From Jejubacter calystegiae (GTDB taxonomy: Bacteria; Pseudomonadota; Gammaproteobacteria; Enterobacterales; Enterobacteriaceae): 64,000 nucleotides of DNA. The translations under genes were made by a program, and so were the position numbers. Numbering within the stretch: the stretch's first letter is position 1; every line of letters begins with the position of its first letter. Below are positions 19,638 through 28,955 of the stretch, one piece after another. The stretch covers positions 4,784,185 to 4,848,184 of the forward strand of contig NZ_CP040428.1 of NCBI RefSeq assembly GCF_005671395.1, read 5' to 3'. The notes under the pieces were generated by a model. It was given only the letters and a program-made list of their open reading frames with translations, made no database searches and was not told the DNA's origin.

Positions 19638-20591
19638 ATGATGAATAAAGAAGAGAAAAAACAGGAACTCGCGGCACGCGCCGCCTGGATGTACTACGTT
19701 GCCGGTCTTACCCAGCAGGAGGTGGCCCAGGCGCTGGGGGTCTCACGCCAGGTGGCTCAGCGACTGGTCTCCTCGGCGCGCGAAATGGGGATTGTCAGCG
19801 TCAGTATTCGTCACCCGGTGAGTTACTGCCTGGATCTGGCCAGTGCGCTTCAGGAAAAATATGGCCTGACGCTGTGCCGGGTGGCTCCGTCAGGAGCGCT
19901 GAGCGACGAACCGGCACTGCAGATTCTGGCAGTGGAAGGTGCAGAAGTGATGGCGCAGTTTATTGCCGATGAATCGCCCCAGACTTTTGGAATAGGCTCG
20001 GGAAAAACCCTGGGCGCCATTGTCGACGCCCTCCCCTGGCTGGAACGCCCCCAGCACCAGTGCGTCTCGATGATAGGCGCCATCGCCCAGGATGACTCCG
20101 GCACCCGCTACGATATGCCGCTCAAAATGGCGGAGAAAATGCAGGGCAAGTATTTCTTCATTCCGGCACCGCTCTATGCCGACAGCCCGGAAGATAAAAC
20201 AATGTGGTGCCGCCACCAGGTCTGGCAGCGCGTGGCGGACCGCGCCCGAGCTGCCAGCATCACCTTCCTGGGTATTGGCGAAGTGGGGCCTGGCTGCCCC
20301 CTGAATACCGAAGGCTTTATTACCGATGAGCAGGTGCGCCAGCTAAATAACCGTGGCGTGGTGGGGGAAATGCTGGGGCACTTCTTTAACCACGATGGCG
20401 AACGCATCTATGGCGAAACCGACCAGTTACTGACCAGCGTTCCCCTGGAAAGCCAGACTTCACGGCCGATTATCGGCTTCGCCGGCGGGCAGCAGAAATA
20501 TCAGGCGATTCGCGCCGCGCTGCGCGGCGCCTGGATCTCCGGGCTGGTGACTGACGAAGCGACGGCCCGCTGGCTGCTGGCGACGGAATAA
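19638..20591 (+). CDS. SorC-family sugar-binding transcriptional regulator (DalR-like)
   Basis: A 317-residue regulator. The N-terminal helix-turn-helix spans AGLTQQEVAQALGVSRQVAQRL (first helix about residue 22; the two halves AGLTQQEVAQALG and VSRQVAQRLV are contiguous), and the rest is the SorC-type sugar-phosphate-binding domain (GSGKTLGAIVDAL, FLGIGEVG). It is divergent from the D-arabinitol-type genes with repeated TTTGC boxes in between, so it probably represses them until a polyol or its phosphate is present. DalR of Klebsiella is the likely counterpart. The ribosome-binding site is weak, and either of two consecutive ATG codons may be used. Confidence 0.88.
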   Translation: MMNKEEKKQELAARAAWMYYVAGLTQQEVAQALGVSRQVAQRLVSSAREMGIVSVSIRHPVSYCLDLASALQEKYGLTLCRVAPSGALSDEPALQILAVEGAEVMAQFIADESPQTFGIGSGKTLGAIVDALPWLERPQHQCVSMIGAIAQDDSGTRYDMPLKMAEKMQGKYFFIPAPLYADSPEDKTMWCRHQVWQRVADRARAASITFLGIGEVGPGCPLNTEGFITDEQVRQLNNRGVVGEMLGHFFNHDGERIYGETDQLLTSVPLESQTSRPIIGFAGGQQKYQAIRAALRGAWISGLVTDEATARWLLATE

Positions 20592-20600
20592 ACTATTTTC

Positions 20601-20626
20601 CCGAGGCGTCTCGGAGTTTTTATTTT
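20601..20626 (+). terminator. Terminator after the SorC-type regulator
   Basis: The stem CCGAG/CTCGG (20601-20605 with 20610-20614, loop GCGT) is followed by AGTTTTTATTTT, a T-rich tract ten bases past the regulator stop codon. Confidence 0.75.
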
Positions 20627-20685
20627 AGCGGCTGGCGTCTTCTCTGGTCTGTGATAATTTCCGGGTAATCAACAGGGAGGTCATC

Positions 20686-21603
20686 ATGGGATCAGCCGCT
20701 GCAACAACCCCGCACGACGCCGTATTTCGCCAGTTATTGTCTCATCCTGACACGGCCCGTGATTTTATTGCGTTACACCTGCCAGGCTGGCTGCGCGATA
20801 TTTGCGCCCCATCAACGCTCAGTTTGGTGTCCGGCAACTTTGTCGAACAGAGCCTGCGCCCGTTTTACAGCGATGTGCTCTGGCGCATGAAAACGGCGGA
20901 CGCCAAAGGATATATTTATTTGCTGATCGAACACCAGAGTACGCCGGACAAGCTCATGGCGTTCCGGTTAATCCGTTATGCCATCGCCACCATGCAGCGC
21001 CATCTGGACGAAGGACACCGCACATTACCACTGGTGATTCCGGCGCTCTTCTACCAGGGGAAACTTCGCTGCTGGCCATGGTCACTGCGCTGGTTCGATG
21101 CCTTCAGCGATCCGGCCCGGGCACGCAGGCTGTACAACAGCACGCTGCCCCTGGTGGATATTCAGGCGCTTTCCGATGCGGAGATCCTCAGACACCGGGG
21201 TCTGGCGGCACTCACGCTGCTGCAAAAACATATTCGTCGCCGGGATCTGACGGCGTTAATGGACAAGCTGTCGCCGCTGCTACACAGCAAAGAGACGCCG
21301 CCTCAGCACGTTGAAGCATTGATCAACTATCTGCTACTGGCAGGGAAAGCCCGTGTGCCAGCCCGGTTACTGCGGCAACTGGCCGAACGACTACCGAAAG
21401 ACAAGGAGAAAAGTATGCAAACCATCGCCCAATATCTGGAACGGAAAGGACATCGCAAAGGGAAGCGTCAGGGGGCAAGGCAGGCCCGTCGGCATATCGC
21501 CCAAAAACTGCTCAGCACCGGAATGTCGTGCGCAGAGATTGCGCAAATTACCGGCCTGGCGCCGGAAGAGCTGGCAAAACTGGGCGAAGCGCCCCGGCAC
21601 TGA
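20686..21603 (+). CDS. rpnB: Rpn family nuclease RpnB (YfcI), long form
   Basis: A 305-residue protein of the Rpn (recombination-promoting nuclease, formerly transposase_31/YhgA-like) family. The PD-(D/E)XK catalytic core is in the N-terminal third: HDAVFRQLLSHPDTARDFI, FYSDVLWRM and YLLIEHQSTPDKLMAFRLIRYA, where the D and EHQ residues fit the family active site. It sits next to hisP, exactly where K-12 has yfcI/rpnB. Rpn long forms are toxic DNA endonucleases linked to phage defence and are restrained by small proteins made from inside the same gene. A candidate internal start is listed separately. Confidence 0.93.
   Translation: MGSAAATTPHDAVFRQLLSHPDTARDFIALHLPGWLRDICAPSTLSLVSGNFVEQSLRPFYSDVLWRMKTADAKGYIYLLIEHQSTPDKLMAFRLIRYAIATMQRHLDEGHRTLPLVIPALFYQGKLRCWPWSLRWFDAFSDPARARRLYNSTLPLVDIQALSDAEILRHRGLAALTLLQKHIRRRDLTALMDKLSPLLHSKETPPQHVEALINYLLLAGKARVPARLLRQLAERLPKDKEKSMQTIAQYLERKGHRKGKRQGARQARRHIAQKLLSTGMSCAEIAQITGLAPEELAKLGEAPRH
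21415..21603 (+). CDS. Candidate intragenic RpnS antitoxin made from an internal start within rpnB
   Basis: Inside rpnB, AAGGAG (21403-21408) lies exactly six bases before an in-frame ATG at 21415, an ideal ribosome-binding site in the middle of a gene. Translation from it would give a 62-residue basic protein (MQTIAQYLERKGHRKG onwards) containing the C-terminal helix-turn-helix-like segment SCAEIAQITGLAPEEL. For other Rpn genes such a C-terminal small product is known to inhibit the toxic long form. Expression here is an inference from the sequence. Confidence 0.65.
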   Translation: MQTIAQYLERKGHRKGKRQGARQARRHIAQKLLSTGMSCAEIAQITGLAPEELAKLGEAPRH

Positions 21604-21627
21604 AAGCCGTCAGGCGCCTGACGGCTT
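21604..21627. terminator. Bidirectional terminator between rpnB and hisP
   Basis: A perfect 11-bp inverted repeat AAGCCGTCAGG/CCTGACGGCTT (21604-21614 with 21617-21627) occupies the gap between the convergent rpnB and hisP genes. T residues follow loosely on both strands. Confidence 0.7.
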
Positions 21628-21639
21628 CATAAGTCATGA

Positions 21640-22413
21640 TTATTTCAGCGAGCCGGAGAGGAACTGCCGTAGCCGTGGACTCTGAGGATTATCGAACACC
21701 GCCTGCGGCGCTCCCTCTTCTTCAATTTTGCCCTGATGCAGGAAAATCACGTGGCTGGAAACGTGGCGGGCAAAGCCCATTTCGTGGGTCACCACCACCA
21801 TGGTTTTCCCCTCTTCCGCCAGCTGCTGCATAATGCGTAGCACCTCGCCGACCAGTTCTGGATCCAGCGCCGAAGTCGGCTCATCGAACAGCAATACTTC
21901 CGGCTCCATCGCCAGCGCCCGGGCAATGGAGACGCGCTGCTGCTGACCGCCTGACAGATGCGCCGGATACTTAACCTGCTGGCGCTCATCGATGCCCACC
22001 TTAGCCAGATATTTCTGCGCCCGCTCCCGGGCTTCAGCCATACTCAACCCCAGAACCTGAACCGGCGCTTCCATGACATTTTCCAGCACCGTCATATGGC
22101 TCCACAGATTAAAGTGCTGAAACACCATGGTCAGCCGGGTGCGCAGCAGGCGTAGCTGATTTTTATCCGCCACTTTCAACTGACCGTCCCGGTCACGCAC
22201 CAGATTAATCTCCTGGTTATCGACCACAATACTGCCTTCGCTCGGTTTTTCCAGAAAGTTAATGCAGCGCAGGAAAGTGCTCTTGCCAGAGCCGGAGGAG
22301 CCGATAATCGAAATCACATCACCCGCCCGAGCCTGTAGCGACACGCCTTTCAGTACTTCGTGTTCGCCGTAGCGCTTGTGCAGATCGGTTACCTTTAATT
22401 GATAGTCAGACAT
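21640..22413 (-). CDS. hisP: Histidine/lysine-arginine-ornithine ABC transporter ATP-binding subunit
   Basis: A 257-residue ABC ATPase, the expected length for HisP, which drives uptake of histidine (with HisJ) and lysine, arginine and ornithine (with ArgT) through HisQM. Walker A is GSSGSGKST (about residues 39-47), the signature motif is LSGGQQQR, Walker B is [12 protein letters not shown], and the switch histidine is in VVTHEMGF. It follows hisM after eight bases in the order argT-hisJ-hisQ-hisM-hisP and is peripheral to the inner membrane. Confidence 0.98.
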   Translation of the reverse strand: MSDYQLKVTDLHKRYGEHEVLKGVSLQARAGDVISIIGSSGSGKSTFLRCINFLEKPSEGSIVVDNQEINLVRDRDGQLKVADKNQLRLLRTRLTMVFQHFNLWSHMTVLENVMEAPVQVLGLSMAEARERAQKYLAKVGIDERQQVKYPAHLSGGQQQRVSIARALAMEPEVLLFDEPTSALDPELVGEVLRIMQQLAEEGKTMVVVTHEMGFARHVSSHVIFLHQGKIEEEGAPQAVFDNPQSPRLRQFLSGSLK

Positions 22414-22421
22414 GGTCGTAC

Positions 22422-23138
22422 TCAGTGCGCAGAGGCAGGTTTAGTGTGCCGCAGCCAGCGTTTTTCCGCCCGGCGGAACAGGCTAATCAGCACATAAGAG
22501 ATAATCAGATACAGCACGGCTGCGATCCCGAAAGCGGTAAAGGGCTGATAGGTCGCCGAATTGATGTCGCGGGCGATTTTCAGCAGATCCGGTACCGTGG
22601 CAGTAAAAGCCAGCGCCGTGGAGTGCAACATCAGGATCACTTCATTGCTGTAAGCAGGCAGCGCGATACGCAGCGCCGACGGCAGAATAATACAGCGATA
22701 CATCTTAAAGCGCGAAAAACCATAGGCTCGCGCCGCCTCGATCTCGCCATGGGGCACCGAACGAATGGCACCGGCAAAGATTTCGGTCGTATAGGCGCAG
22801 GTGTTCAGGGTAAAGGCCAGCAGCGCACAGTTCAGGCCGCTGCGGAAAAAGGCGCTCAGCATCTCGCTGCCCTTGACCACCTCCAGGGTGTACATTCCGG
22901 AATAGAACACCAGCAGTTGCACGTAAAGCGGCGTACCGCGAAAAATATAAGTAAACAGCCAGACCGGCAGCGACAGAAACTTATTCGATGATACCCGGCA
23001 CACCGCCAGCAACAGCGCCAGCATGCCCCCCAGTACCACCGAGAGAATCAGCAGCCACAGAGTGATCGCCACGCCGGTAAAGCGGTAGCCGTCGGTCCAG
23101 AGCAGCGACTTCCAGTACTCCTGCACAATATCAATCAC
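22422..23138 (-). CDS. hisM: Histidine/lysine-arginine-ornithine ABC transporter permease HisM
   Basis: A 238-residue inner-membrane permease of the polar amino acid family, with about five membrane helices and the EAA-type loop ([20 protein letters not shown]) that contacts the ATPase HisP. It overlaps hisQ by four bases, typical of coupled translation of the two permease subunits, and pairs with HisQ to form the translocation channel. Confidence 0.97.
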   Translation of the reverse strand: MIDIVQEYWKSLLWTDGYRFTGVAITLWLLILSVVLGGMLALLLAVCRVSSNKFLSLPVWLFTYIFRGTPLYVQLLVFYSGMYTLEVVKGSEMLSAFFRSGLNCALLAFTLNTCAYTTEIFAGAIRSVPHGEIEAARAYGFSRFKMYRCIILPSALRIALPAYSNEVILMLHSTALAFTATVPDLLKIARDINSATYQPFTAFGIAAVLYLIISYVLISLFRRAEKRWLRHTKPASAH

Positions 23139-23821
23139 AGTTCAGCCCTCCTGACGCCTGCCGAGTAACGACGCTCAAGCAGCCAGAGCACGCCGTTGGA
23201 GACCGTCGTGAACACCAGATAGATAATGCCGCAGACAATGGCAAACCAGAACGGCTGCCAGGTTCCCTTACCCGCCAGATGGGTGGCTTTTACCACATCC
23301 TCCAGCCCCAGCAGCGACACCAGCGCCGTGGCCTTCAGAATCACCTGCCAGTTATTGCCAATTCCAGGCAGCGCATAGCGCATCATGGCAGGGAACAGAA
23401 TACGTCGGAAGGTTTGCGCACTACTCATACCGAACGCGGTGGCGGCCTCGATATGTCCCCTGGGGACTGCCATATAAGCGCCGCGAAAGGTTTCGGTAAA
23501 GTAGGCGCCATAGATAAATCCCAGCGTTACGATCCCTGCCGCCAGCGGATCGATATCGATCTGGGTAAAGCCCAGCGCTTCGGTTACGCCGTTCAGCGCC
23601 ATCTGTAGACCGTAGAAGATCAACAACATCAACACCAGATCCGGCACGCCGCGGATCAGGGTCGTATAGCCGCCGAACAGCCAGGCCAGAGGACGATTAC
23701 GCGACAGCTTCGCCGAAGCGCCTGCCAGGCCAATCAGCACCGCCAGCACCAGGGAGCTGAGCGCCAGCTCCAGGGTCACCAGCGCGCCGTTAAGAATGAC
23801 TTGTGAATAACCGTACAGCAT
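23135..23821 (-). CDS. hisQ: Histidine/lysine-arginine-ornithine ABC transporter permease HisQ
   Basis: A 228-residue inner-membrane permease homologous to HisM, with the cytoplasmic coupling loop GHIEAATAFGMSSAQTFRRI. It forms a heterodimer with HisM. It follows hisJ after 67 bases; in enteric bacteria this gap often holds a hairpin that keeps permease expression below that of the binding protein, and a short GC-rich potential hairpin is visible around 23850-23872, although I could not confirm a stable fold. Confidence 0.97.
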   Translation of the reverse strand: MLYGYSQVILNGALVTLELALSSLVLAVLIGLAGASAKLSRNRPLAWLFGGYTTLIRGVPDLVLMLLIFYGLQMALNGVTEALGFTQIDIDPLAAGIVTLGFIYGAYFTETFRGAYMAVPRGHIEAATAFGMSSAQTFRRILFPAMMRYALPGIGNNWQVILKATALVSLLGLEDVVKATHLAGKGTWQPFWFAIVCGIIYLVFTTVSNGVLWLLERRYSAGVRRAEL

Positions 23822-23888
23822 CAGTCCGTCTCATGGGGGAGCATTCACAGCGGCGACCGCCTGCGGGCGCCATGTCTGACGGTAACGA

Positions 23889-24671
23889 TCAGTCACCATA
23901 CACATTAAAATCAAAGTACTTCTTTGCCAGCTTCTGGTAAGTACCATCGGCGCGCATCTCAGCAAAGGCATGGTTCAGGGCTTCGCGCAGCTCGTCGTCC
24001 CCTTTACGCAACCCCATACCGGTACCTACACCGAACAGCTTCTCGTCTTTGATCGCCGGACCGCCAAACTGATAATCCTTACCCACCGGCTGCTTCAGGA
24101 AACCTTCGCTGGCGGCAACTTCGTCCTGAAAAGCGGCGTCGATACGCCCGGCCGTCAGGTCGGCATAGATGTTGTCCTGCCCCTGATAGGAGACAATCTC
24201 GATCCCCTTAGCCGCCCAGTGGACGTTGCCATAGGTCTCCTGAGTGGTGCCCTGCAGCACACCCACACGCTTACCTTTCAGGCTTTCCAGAGTCGGCTGA
24301 ATCGTGGAGCCCTTTGCCACCACCAGACGGGAGTCGGCAGCGTAGAGTTTATCCGTGAAATCGATCTCCTGCTGGCGCTTTTCGGTGATCGATAGCGACG
24401 ACATAATGGTGTCGATTTTCTTCGCTTTCAGCATCGGGATCAGCGCGTCGAGCGGGCTTTCCACGAAGGTACATTGCGTCTTAATGCGGTTACACAGCTC
24501 CTTCGCCAGATCGATGTCAAAACCGACCAGCTCACCGCTGGGGCTCTTCGATTCGAAGGGGGCATAAGTGGGATCGGTACCGATGCGTAGTTTTTGGGGA
24601 ACGGCAGCCAGGGCGCCGGAAACGCTGGAAAATGCCAGCACCAGAGAGAGAGACAAAGCCAACTTTTTCAT
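23889..24671 (-). CDS. hisJ: Periplasmic histidine-binding protein HisJ
   Basis: A 260-residue periplasmic solute-binding protein with a signal peptide ([19 protein letters not shown], cleavage expected near ALA-AVPQ). The mature part shows [15 protein letters not shown] and [12 protein letters not shown], typical of polar amino acid-binding proteins. I use the second of two adjacent ATG codons (24671) because GAGG is then six bases upstream. It delivers histidine to HisQMP. Its close paralogue argT lies upstream; the two share much of their sequence, evidence of an old duplication. Confidence 0.97.
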   Translation of the reverse strand: MKKLALSLSLVLAFSSVSGALAAVPQKLRIGTDPTYAPFESKSPSGELVGFDIDLAKELCNRIKTQCTFVESPLDALIPMLKAKKIDTIMSSLSITEKRQQEIDFTDKLYAADSRLVVAKGSTIQPTLESLKGKRVGVLQGTTQETYGNVHWAAKGIEIVSYQGQDNIYADLTAGRIDAAFQDEVAASEGFLKQPVGKDYQFGGPAIKDEKLFGVGTGMGLRKGDDELREALNHAFAEMRADGTYQKLAKKYFDFNVYGD

Positions 24672-24820
24672 CATTATCCTCAGCTGAGCGATCTTTATTA
24701 TCAAAGCCGTAAAAACAACAGGCGTACCGGCTATCCTGCCATTTTTCCATGACAGAGGCCAAAGCTTTCCGCCTTAATTACTAATTTTTATCTGCCGCGG
24801 GTGACTAACTATGCATCCGT

Positions 24821-24857
24821 GCACCACTCTGGTGCGCATCTGGCACCAGAGTGGTGC
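24821..24857. terminator. Large hairpin between argT and hisJ
   Basis: A perfect 15-bp inverted repeat, GCACCACTCTGGTGC (24821-24835) and its complement (24843-24857) with a seven-base loop, lies eight bases downstream of argT. There is no clear T tract, so besides termination it may protect the argT message end. Confidence 0.7.
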
Positions 24858-24865
24858 ATAGCATT

Positions 24866-25642
24866 TCAGTCACCGTAAACGTTAAAATCGAAGTATTTTT
24901 TCGCCATCCTGTCGTAAGTGCCATCTTTACGTATCTCTGCCAGCGCCTTATCCATTGCCGCTTTCAGCTCGCTATCTTCCTTACGCAGCCCCACCCCGGT
25001 TCCGTCACCAAAGAAGGCTTTGTCCTTTACCGCGGGTCCCGCGAAAGCAAACTCTTTTCCGGCAGGCTGTTTCAGGAAGCCTTCGCTGGCCGCAACCTCA
25101 TCCTGGAAGGCGGCATCCAGACGCCCGGCAGCCAGATCCGAATAGATCAGATCCTGATTCTGATAGGCCACCACATCCACGCCCGCCGTGCGCCAGTGGG
25201 CGTTAGCATATCCCTCCTGAGTGGAGCCCTGCAGGACCCCGACATGTTTACCCTTCAACGAATCCAGAGTGGGTGTAATGGGCGAACCCATAGCGGCAAT
25301 AAGCCGGGAATCCGCGGCATAAAGTTTATCGGAGAAGGCAATCTCCTTCTGACGCTTTTCGGTAATTGACAGCGACGAGATAATCGCGTCTATCTTCTTC
25401 GCCTTGAGTGAAGGGATCAGGGCATCGAAGTCGCTGGGTACCCAGTTGCACTTTACCGCCATCCGTTTGCACATTTCATTCCCCAGGTCGATATCAAAAC
25501 CGACCACCTGCCCCTGGGTATTGAGTGATGAGAATGGCGCATAGGTGGCATCGGTCCCGATACGAATAGTCTGCGGAAGTGCCGAGAACGCGCTGCTGGT
25601 AAGGCCAAAGAGCAGAGTGAGCGCAAGAGCCTGCTTTTTCAT
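24866..25642 (-). CDS. argT: Periplasmic lysine/arginine/ornithine-binding protein ArgT
   Basis: A 258-residue periplasmic binding protein with signal peptide [20 protein letters not shown] followed by the mature start [19 protein letters not shown]. It feeds lysine, arginine and ornithine to the HisQMP transporter. The start at 25642 is supported by AGAGGA seven bases upstream and by the signal peptide; the frame is open for a further 26 codons that lack signal character. It is the first gene of the argT-hisJQMP group. Confidence 0.97.
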   Translation of the reverse strand: MKKQALALTLLFGLTSSAFSALPQTIRIGTDATYAPFSSLNTQGQVVGFDIDLGNEMCKRMAVKCNWVPSDFDALIPSLKAKKIDAIISSLSITEKRQKEIAFSDKLYAADSRLIAAMGSPITPTLDSLKGKHVGVLQGSTQEGYANAHWRTAGVDVVAYQNQDLIYSDLAAGRLDAAFQDEVAASEGFLKQPAGKEFAFAGPAVKDKAFFGDGTGVGLRKEDSELKAAMDKALAEIRKDGTYDRMAKKYFDFNVYGD

Positions 25643-25860
25643 TGGAGGTTCCTCTGTACGGGGAAATTTTATTATCAGATGTTGTGTTGCATAGCCGGGA
25701 CTACCACAAACTATTTGCACGTCTTATGCCAGTCTGGCAGACAGAAAATGTTAAGAAAAAGTTACCGACAGGCAAAAGATAGCAGCTTCAGAACAGCGAC
25801 AGCAGAAAAACAGATTGCAGAGGGGAAGTAATTTGTCAGGATATGATCGCGATTACAGAT

Positions 25861-25879
25861 TTGCCCCATCCTGGGGCAA
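25861..25879 (-). terminator. Hairpin downstream of ubiX
   Basis: An 8-bp perfect stem TTGCCCCA/TGGGGCAA (25861-25868 with 25872-25879) lies 20 bases beyond the ubiX stop codon, between ubiX and argT. It is followed on the minus strand by AAATCTG rather than a T tract, so it may be a weak terminator. Confidence 0.55.
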
Positions 25880-25899
25880 GGCGTTGCAGATTTCCCTTA

Positions 25900-26481
25900 T
25901 CAGCGCACCTTTGCGGTGCCCTGCCAGCGGTTAAAGAGATCCTGCGGCAGTTCGATATTGAACTGATCCAGTACCCGGTTGACAGTCTGATCGATCAGAT
26001 CCTCCAGGCTTTGCGGACGATGATAAAAGGCCGGCATCGGCGGCATAATCAGCGCCCCCATTTCCGCGGCCCGGGTCATCAGGTGCAGGTGCCCCAGATG
26101 CAGCGGCGTTTCCCGTACGCACAGCACCAGCTGGCGTCGCTCCTTGAGCACCACATCAGCGCTGCGGGTCAACAAACCGTCGGTATAACTGTTTACGATG
26201 CCAGACAGCGTTTTAATGGAGCAGGGAAGAATAACCATACCGTGGGTCCGGAACGAACCGGAAGAGATACTGGCGCCAATATCGCGCGGGTCGTGAACCA
26301 CATCAGCCAGCGCATGGACATCGCGCAATTGAAGGTCTGTTTCCAGCGCCAGGGTCTGGCGGGCAGCCTGGCTCATCACCAGGTGAGTTTCGATATCCGG
26401 CTGCGGCTGTAGCACCTCCAGCAGTCGTACGCCGTAAATCGCGCCACTGGCCCCGGATATACCTACAATCAGTCGCTTCAT
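25900..26481 (-). CDS. ubiX: Flavin prenyltransferase UbiX
   Basis: A 193-residue flavoprotein-family enzyme that joins a prenyl group to FMN, making the cofactor for the decarboxylase UbiD in ubiquinone synthesis. The FMN-binding start GISGASGAIYG is at residues 6-16, and the conserved SSGSF and LCVRETPLHLGHL segments are intact. The start at 26481 (MKRLIVG) matches E. coli; an ATG four codons earlier gives a less likely start. In E. coli the gene also lies downstream of purF. Confidence 0.97.
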   Translation of the reverse strand: MKRLIVGISGASGAIYGVRLLEVLQPQPDIETHLVMSQAARQTLALETDLQLRDVHALADVVHDPRDIGASISSGSFRTHGMVILPCSIKTLSGIVNSYTDGLLTRSADVVLKERRQLVLCVRETPLHLGHLHLMTRAAEMGALIMPPMPAFYHRPQSLEDLIDQTVNRVLDQFNIELPQDLFNRWQGTAKVR

Positions 26482-26543
26482 GCTTACGCCCATCTCATAT
26501 CAAAGGTGCGGCAACTGTGCCGGATTATGGCGCATGATGCAAG

Positions 26544-26728
26544 ACGGCTCCCGGAAAGGGAGCCGTGAGACTGATGACAAACCTGGGCCGAACGCGTTCG
26601 GCCTGAATCACCAGAAAAATTAACACGGAAAATCAATTCATTGATTTTTGGCTGATAACCACAAAGAGGGAAAAACCACGTTTTTCCCTCTTTGTCATCA
26701 ACCTGACGGCTCCCGGGAAGGGAGCCGC
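26544..26728. repeat. Cluster of four hairpins with an inverted repeat between ubiX and purF
   Basis: Four strong palindromes follow one another: ACGGCTCCC...GGGAGCCGT (26544-26566), the 18-bp palindrome GGCCGAACGCGTTCGGCC (26586-26603), a 16-bp stem ACAAAGAGGGAAAAAC (26661-26676) with its complement (26680-26695), and CGGCTCCC...GGGAGCCG (26707-26727). The outer two are copies in opposite orientation: GGGAGCCGTnAGnnTGATGACAAA can be read at 26558 onward and, on the minus strand, from 26714 leftward. The cluster probably ends the purF operon on the minus strand. Confidence 0.75.
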
Positions 26729-26739
26729 CACTGGTCAGG

Positions 26740-28257
26740 TCAGCCTTCGTTATGCATCTCCAGGCTTTCGACCTCGTTCTGGAGCTGCATTGCCTTCACG
26801 TCGTCGTTACGCAGTGAGTCAAGGAACTCCAGATACTTCAGATCCACATCCTTCGTCACATAGACTCCGTTAAATACCGAGCATTCGAACTGCTCAATAT
26901 CGGGATTCTCGGCGCGTACCGCTTCAATGAGATCTTCCAGCCCCTGGAAGATCAGACCATCGGCGCCAATAATCTGGCGAATCTCTTCCACTTCCCGACC
27001 GTGAGCGATCAGCTCATTGGCGGAAGGCATATCGATGCCGTAAACGTTAGGGAAACGAATCTCCGGCGCCGCAGAGGCCAGATATACCTTTTTCGCCCCG
27101 GCTTCGCGCGCCATCTCGATAATCTGCTCCGAGGTGGTGCCACGTACGATGGAATCGTCCACCAGCAGCACGTTCTTGTCACGGAACTCAGCGCGGTTGG
27201 CATTGAGCTTACGACGCACCGACTTACGGCGCTGCTGCTGGCCAGGCATGATAAAGGTGCGACCGACATAGCGGTTTTTCACAAAGCCCTGGCGATAGGG
27301 TTTATTGAGGATCCGCGCAATCTCCAGCGCGATATCGCAGGAGGTTTCCGGAATAGGGATCACCACATCAATATCCAGATCTTCCCACTCGCGGGCGATC
27401 TTCTCACCCAGCTTGCGCCCCATACCCACCCGCGCACTGTAGACGGAGATTTTGTCCAGGAAGGAGTCCGGCCGTGCAAAGTAGACATACTCGAACAGAC
27501 AGGGCGTGGTAGTGGGATTTTCCGCACACTGACGGGTATAGAGCTGCCCTTTCTCGGTGATGTAGACAGCCTCACCAGAGGCCACATCACGCAGAAACTC
27601 AAAGCCCAGGGTATCCAGCGCCACGCTTTCGGAGGCCACCATATACTCGGTACGGCCATCGCCCACATCGCGCTTGCCCAGCACCAGCGGGCGGATACCG
27701 TTAGGATCGCGAAAGGCCACCATGCCGTGACCAATAATCATCGCCACACAGGCGTAAGCGCCGCGAATCTGCTGATTAGTGGCGGCTACGGCCGCGAAGA
27801 TGTTGTCCGGATCCAGCGGGTAGTGGCGGAAGTTATCCAGCTCGCTGGCAAAGATATTGAGCAGGATTTCAGAATCGGAGGTGGTATTGATATGGCGACG
27901 CTTCTCTTCAAACAGCATCTTACGCAGCTCGTGGGCGTTGGTCAGATTGCCGTTGTGCGCCAGCGTAATCCCGTACGGAGAGTTAACGTAGAAAGGCTGG
28001 GCTTCAGAGGCGCTGGAGCTGCCGGCGGTGGGGTAACGGACGTGACCGATTCCCATGTTCCCCTGCAGCCGCTGCATATGGCGGGCTTCAAACACATCAT
28101 TCACCAGACCGTTGGCCTTACGCAGGCGAAAACAGTTGTTCGCATCGATGGTGATGATGCCTGCGGCATCCTGCCCGCGGTGCTGAAGCACCGTTAACGC
28201 GTCATAGATCGACTGGTTTACCGGCATTACACCGGCGATACCGACAATACCGCACAT
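26740..28257 (-). CDS. purF: Amidophosphoribosyltransferase
   Basis: A 505-residue enzyme, the E. coli length, catalysing the first step of purine synthesis from PRPP and glutamine. The N-terminal catalytic cysteine follows the initiator methionine (MCGIVGIAG), as required for the Ntn-type glutaminase domain, and the PRPP-binding loop is [12 protein letters not shown]. The start is 28257, with GAGG nine bases upstream; the open frame begins five codons earlier but that would bury the catalytic cysteine. It follows cvpA after 36 bases in the usual cvpA-purF operon. Confidence 0.98.
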   Translation of the reverse strand: MCGIVGIAGVMPVNQSIYDALTVLQHRGQDAAGIITIDANNCFRLRKANGLVNDVFEARHMQRLQGNMGIGHVRYPTAGSSSASEAQPFYVNSPYGITLAHNGNLTNAHELRKMLFEEKRRHINTTSDSEILLNIFASELDNFRHYPLDPDNIFAAVAATNQQIRGAYACVAMIIGHGMVAFRDPNGIRPLVLGKRDVGDGRTEYMVASESVALDTLGFEFLRDVASGEAVYITEKGQLYTRQCAENPTTTPCLFEYVYFARPDSFLDKISVYSARVGMGRKLGEKIAREWEDLDIDVVIPIPETSCDIALEIARILNKPYRQGFVKNRYVGRTFIMPGQQQRRKSVRRKLNANRAEFRDKNVLLVDDSIVRGTTSEQIIEMAREAGAKKVYLASAAPEIRFPNVYGIDMPSANELIAHGREVEEIRQIIGADGLIFQGLEDLIEAVRAENPDIEQFECSVFNGVYVTKDVDLKYLEFLDSLRNDDVKAMQLQNEVESLEMHNEG

Positions 28258-28293
28258 GTTGTCATTCCTCATTAAGCCGCAACCCCGGCGTGG

Positions 28294-28779
28294 TTACCGG
28301 GGCAAGAAACTTGACGAGCTTTGCAGATAGTCAAAGAACCATCTGATGATGAAACTGAATTGTGGGATAAGCTGCGACTTCTGCCAGTCTTCGCTCTTCG
28401 CCATACCGGTGAAAGAGTCCAGGAAGAAGAGGATGGCGGAGACAATCAGCACGCCCCTTAAGGCGCCGAAGCAGACCCCCAACACTCTGTCCGTTCCGGA
28501 CAGGCCGGTCTTTTCGACCAGTTGGCCTATCACGTAGTTCACGACAGCACCGACGATAAGCGTGGCGATAAACAGTATCGTTATCGCTATCCCATTACGA
28601 ACCAGTTCGTCCTCAAAGCCTGTGAACCAGGTTGCCAGGTAAGTGTAGTAGTGGCTCGCGACAAAGAAAGCGCATCCCCAGGTAACCAGCGACAGCGCTT
28701 CGCGCACAAACCCGCGGACCAGGCTTACCAGACAGGAAAAGCCGATGACCGCAATAATGGCGTAATCAATCCAGACCAT
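28294..28779 (-). CDS. cvpA: Colicin V production protein CvpA
   Basis: A 161-residue inner-membrane protein with four hydrophobic segments (DYAIIAVIGFSCLVSLVRGF and following) matching E. coli CvpA, which is needed for colicin V production and bile/envelope-stress resistance. The start at 28779 (MVWIDYAII) fits the conserved protein; an upstream extension of the frame is unlike it. It lies directly upstream of purF. Note that this window also carries a colicin V-like export island, 25 kb away. Confidence 0.96.
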   Translation of the reverse strand: MVWIDYAIIAVIGFSCLVSLVRGFVREALSLVTWGCAFFVASHYYTYLATWFTGFEDELVRNGIAITILFIATLIVGAVVNYVIGQLVEKTGLSGTDRVLGVCFGALRGVLIVSAILFFLDSFTGMAKSEDWQKSQLIPQFSFIIRWFFDYLQSSSSFLPR

Positions 28780-28955
28780 ATTCGTTCCGTACCTACTTGC
28801 CCTGACATCCTGTTCGGGGCGCATTCTAACAGAAAAAGAAAACGTTTGCGTAGCGGTTTCCTTCGCATCGCAGAAAAGAAAAAGTGGGCAAAAAACGTTC
28901 AACCGCTGATTGCCCACTCCACCACATTTCGCCGTTCCGGCTTGCCCGGCGTCGG

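Noticed and set aside
27001-28197. 398-codon plus-strand frame through purF
   Set aside because: Antisense to purF; no motifs, and its composition is that of a complementary-strand shadow.
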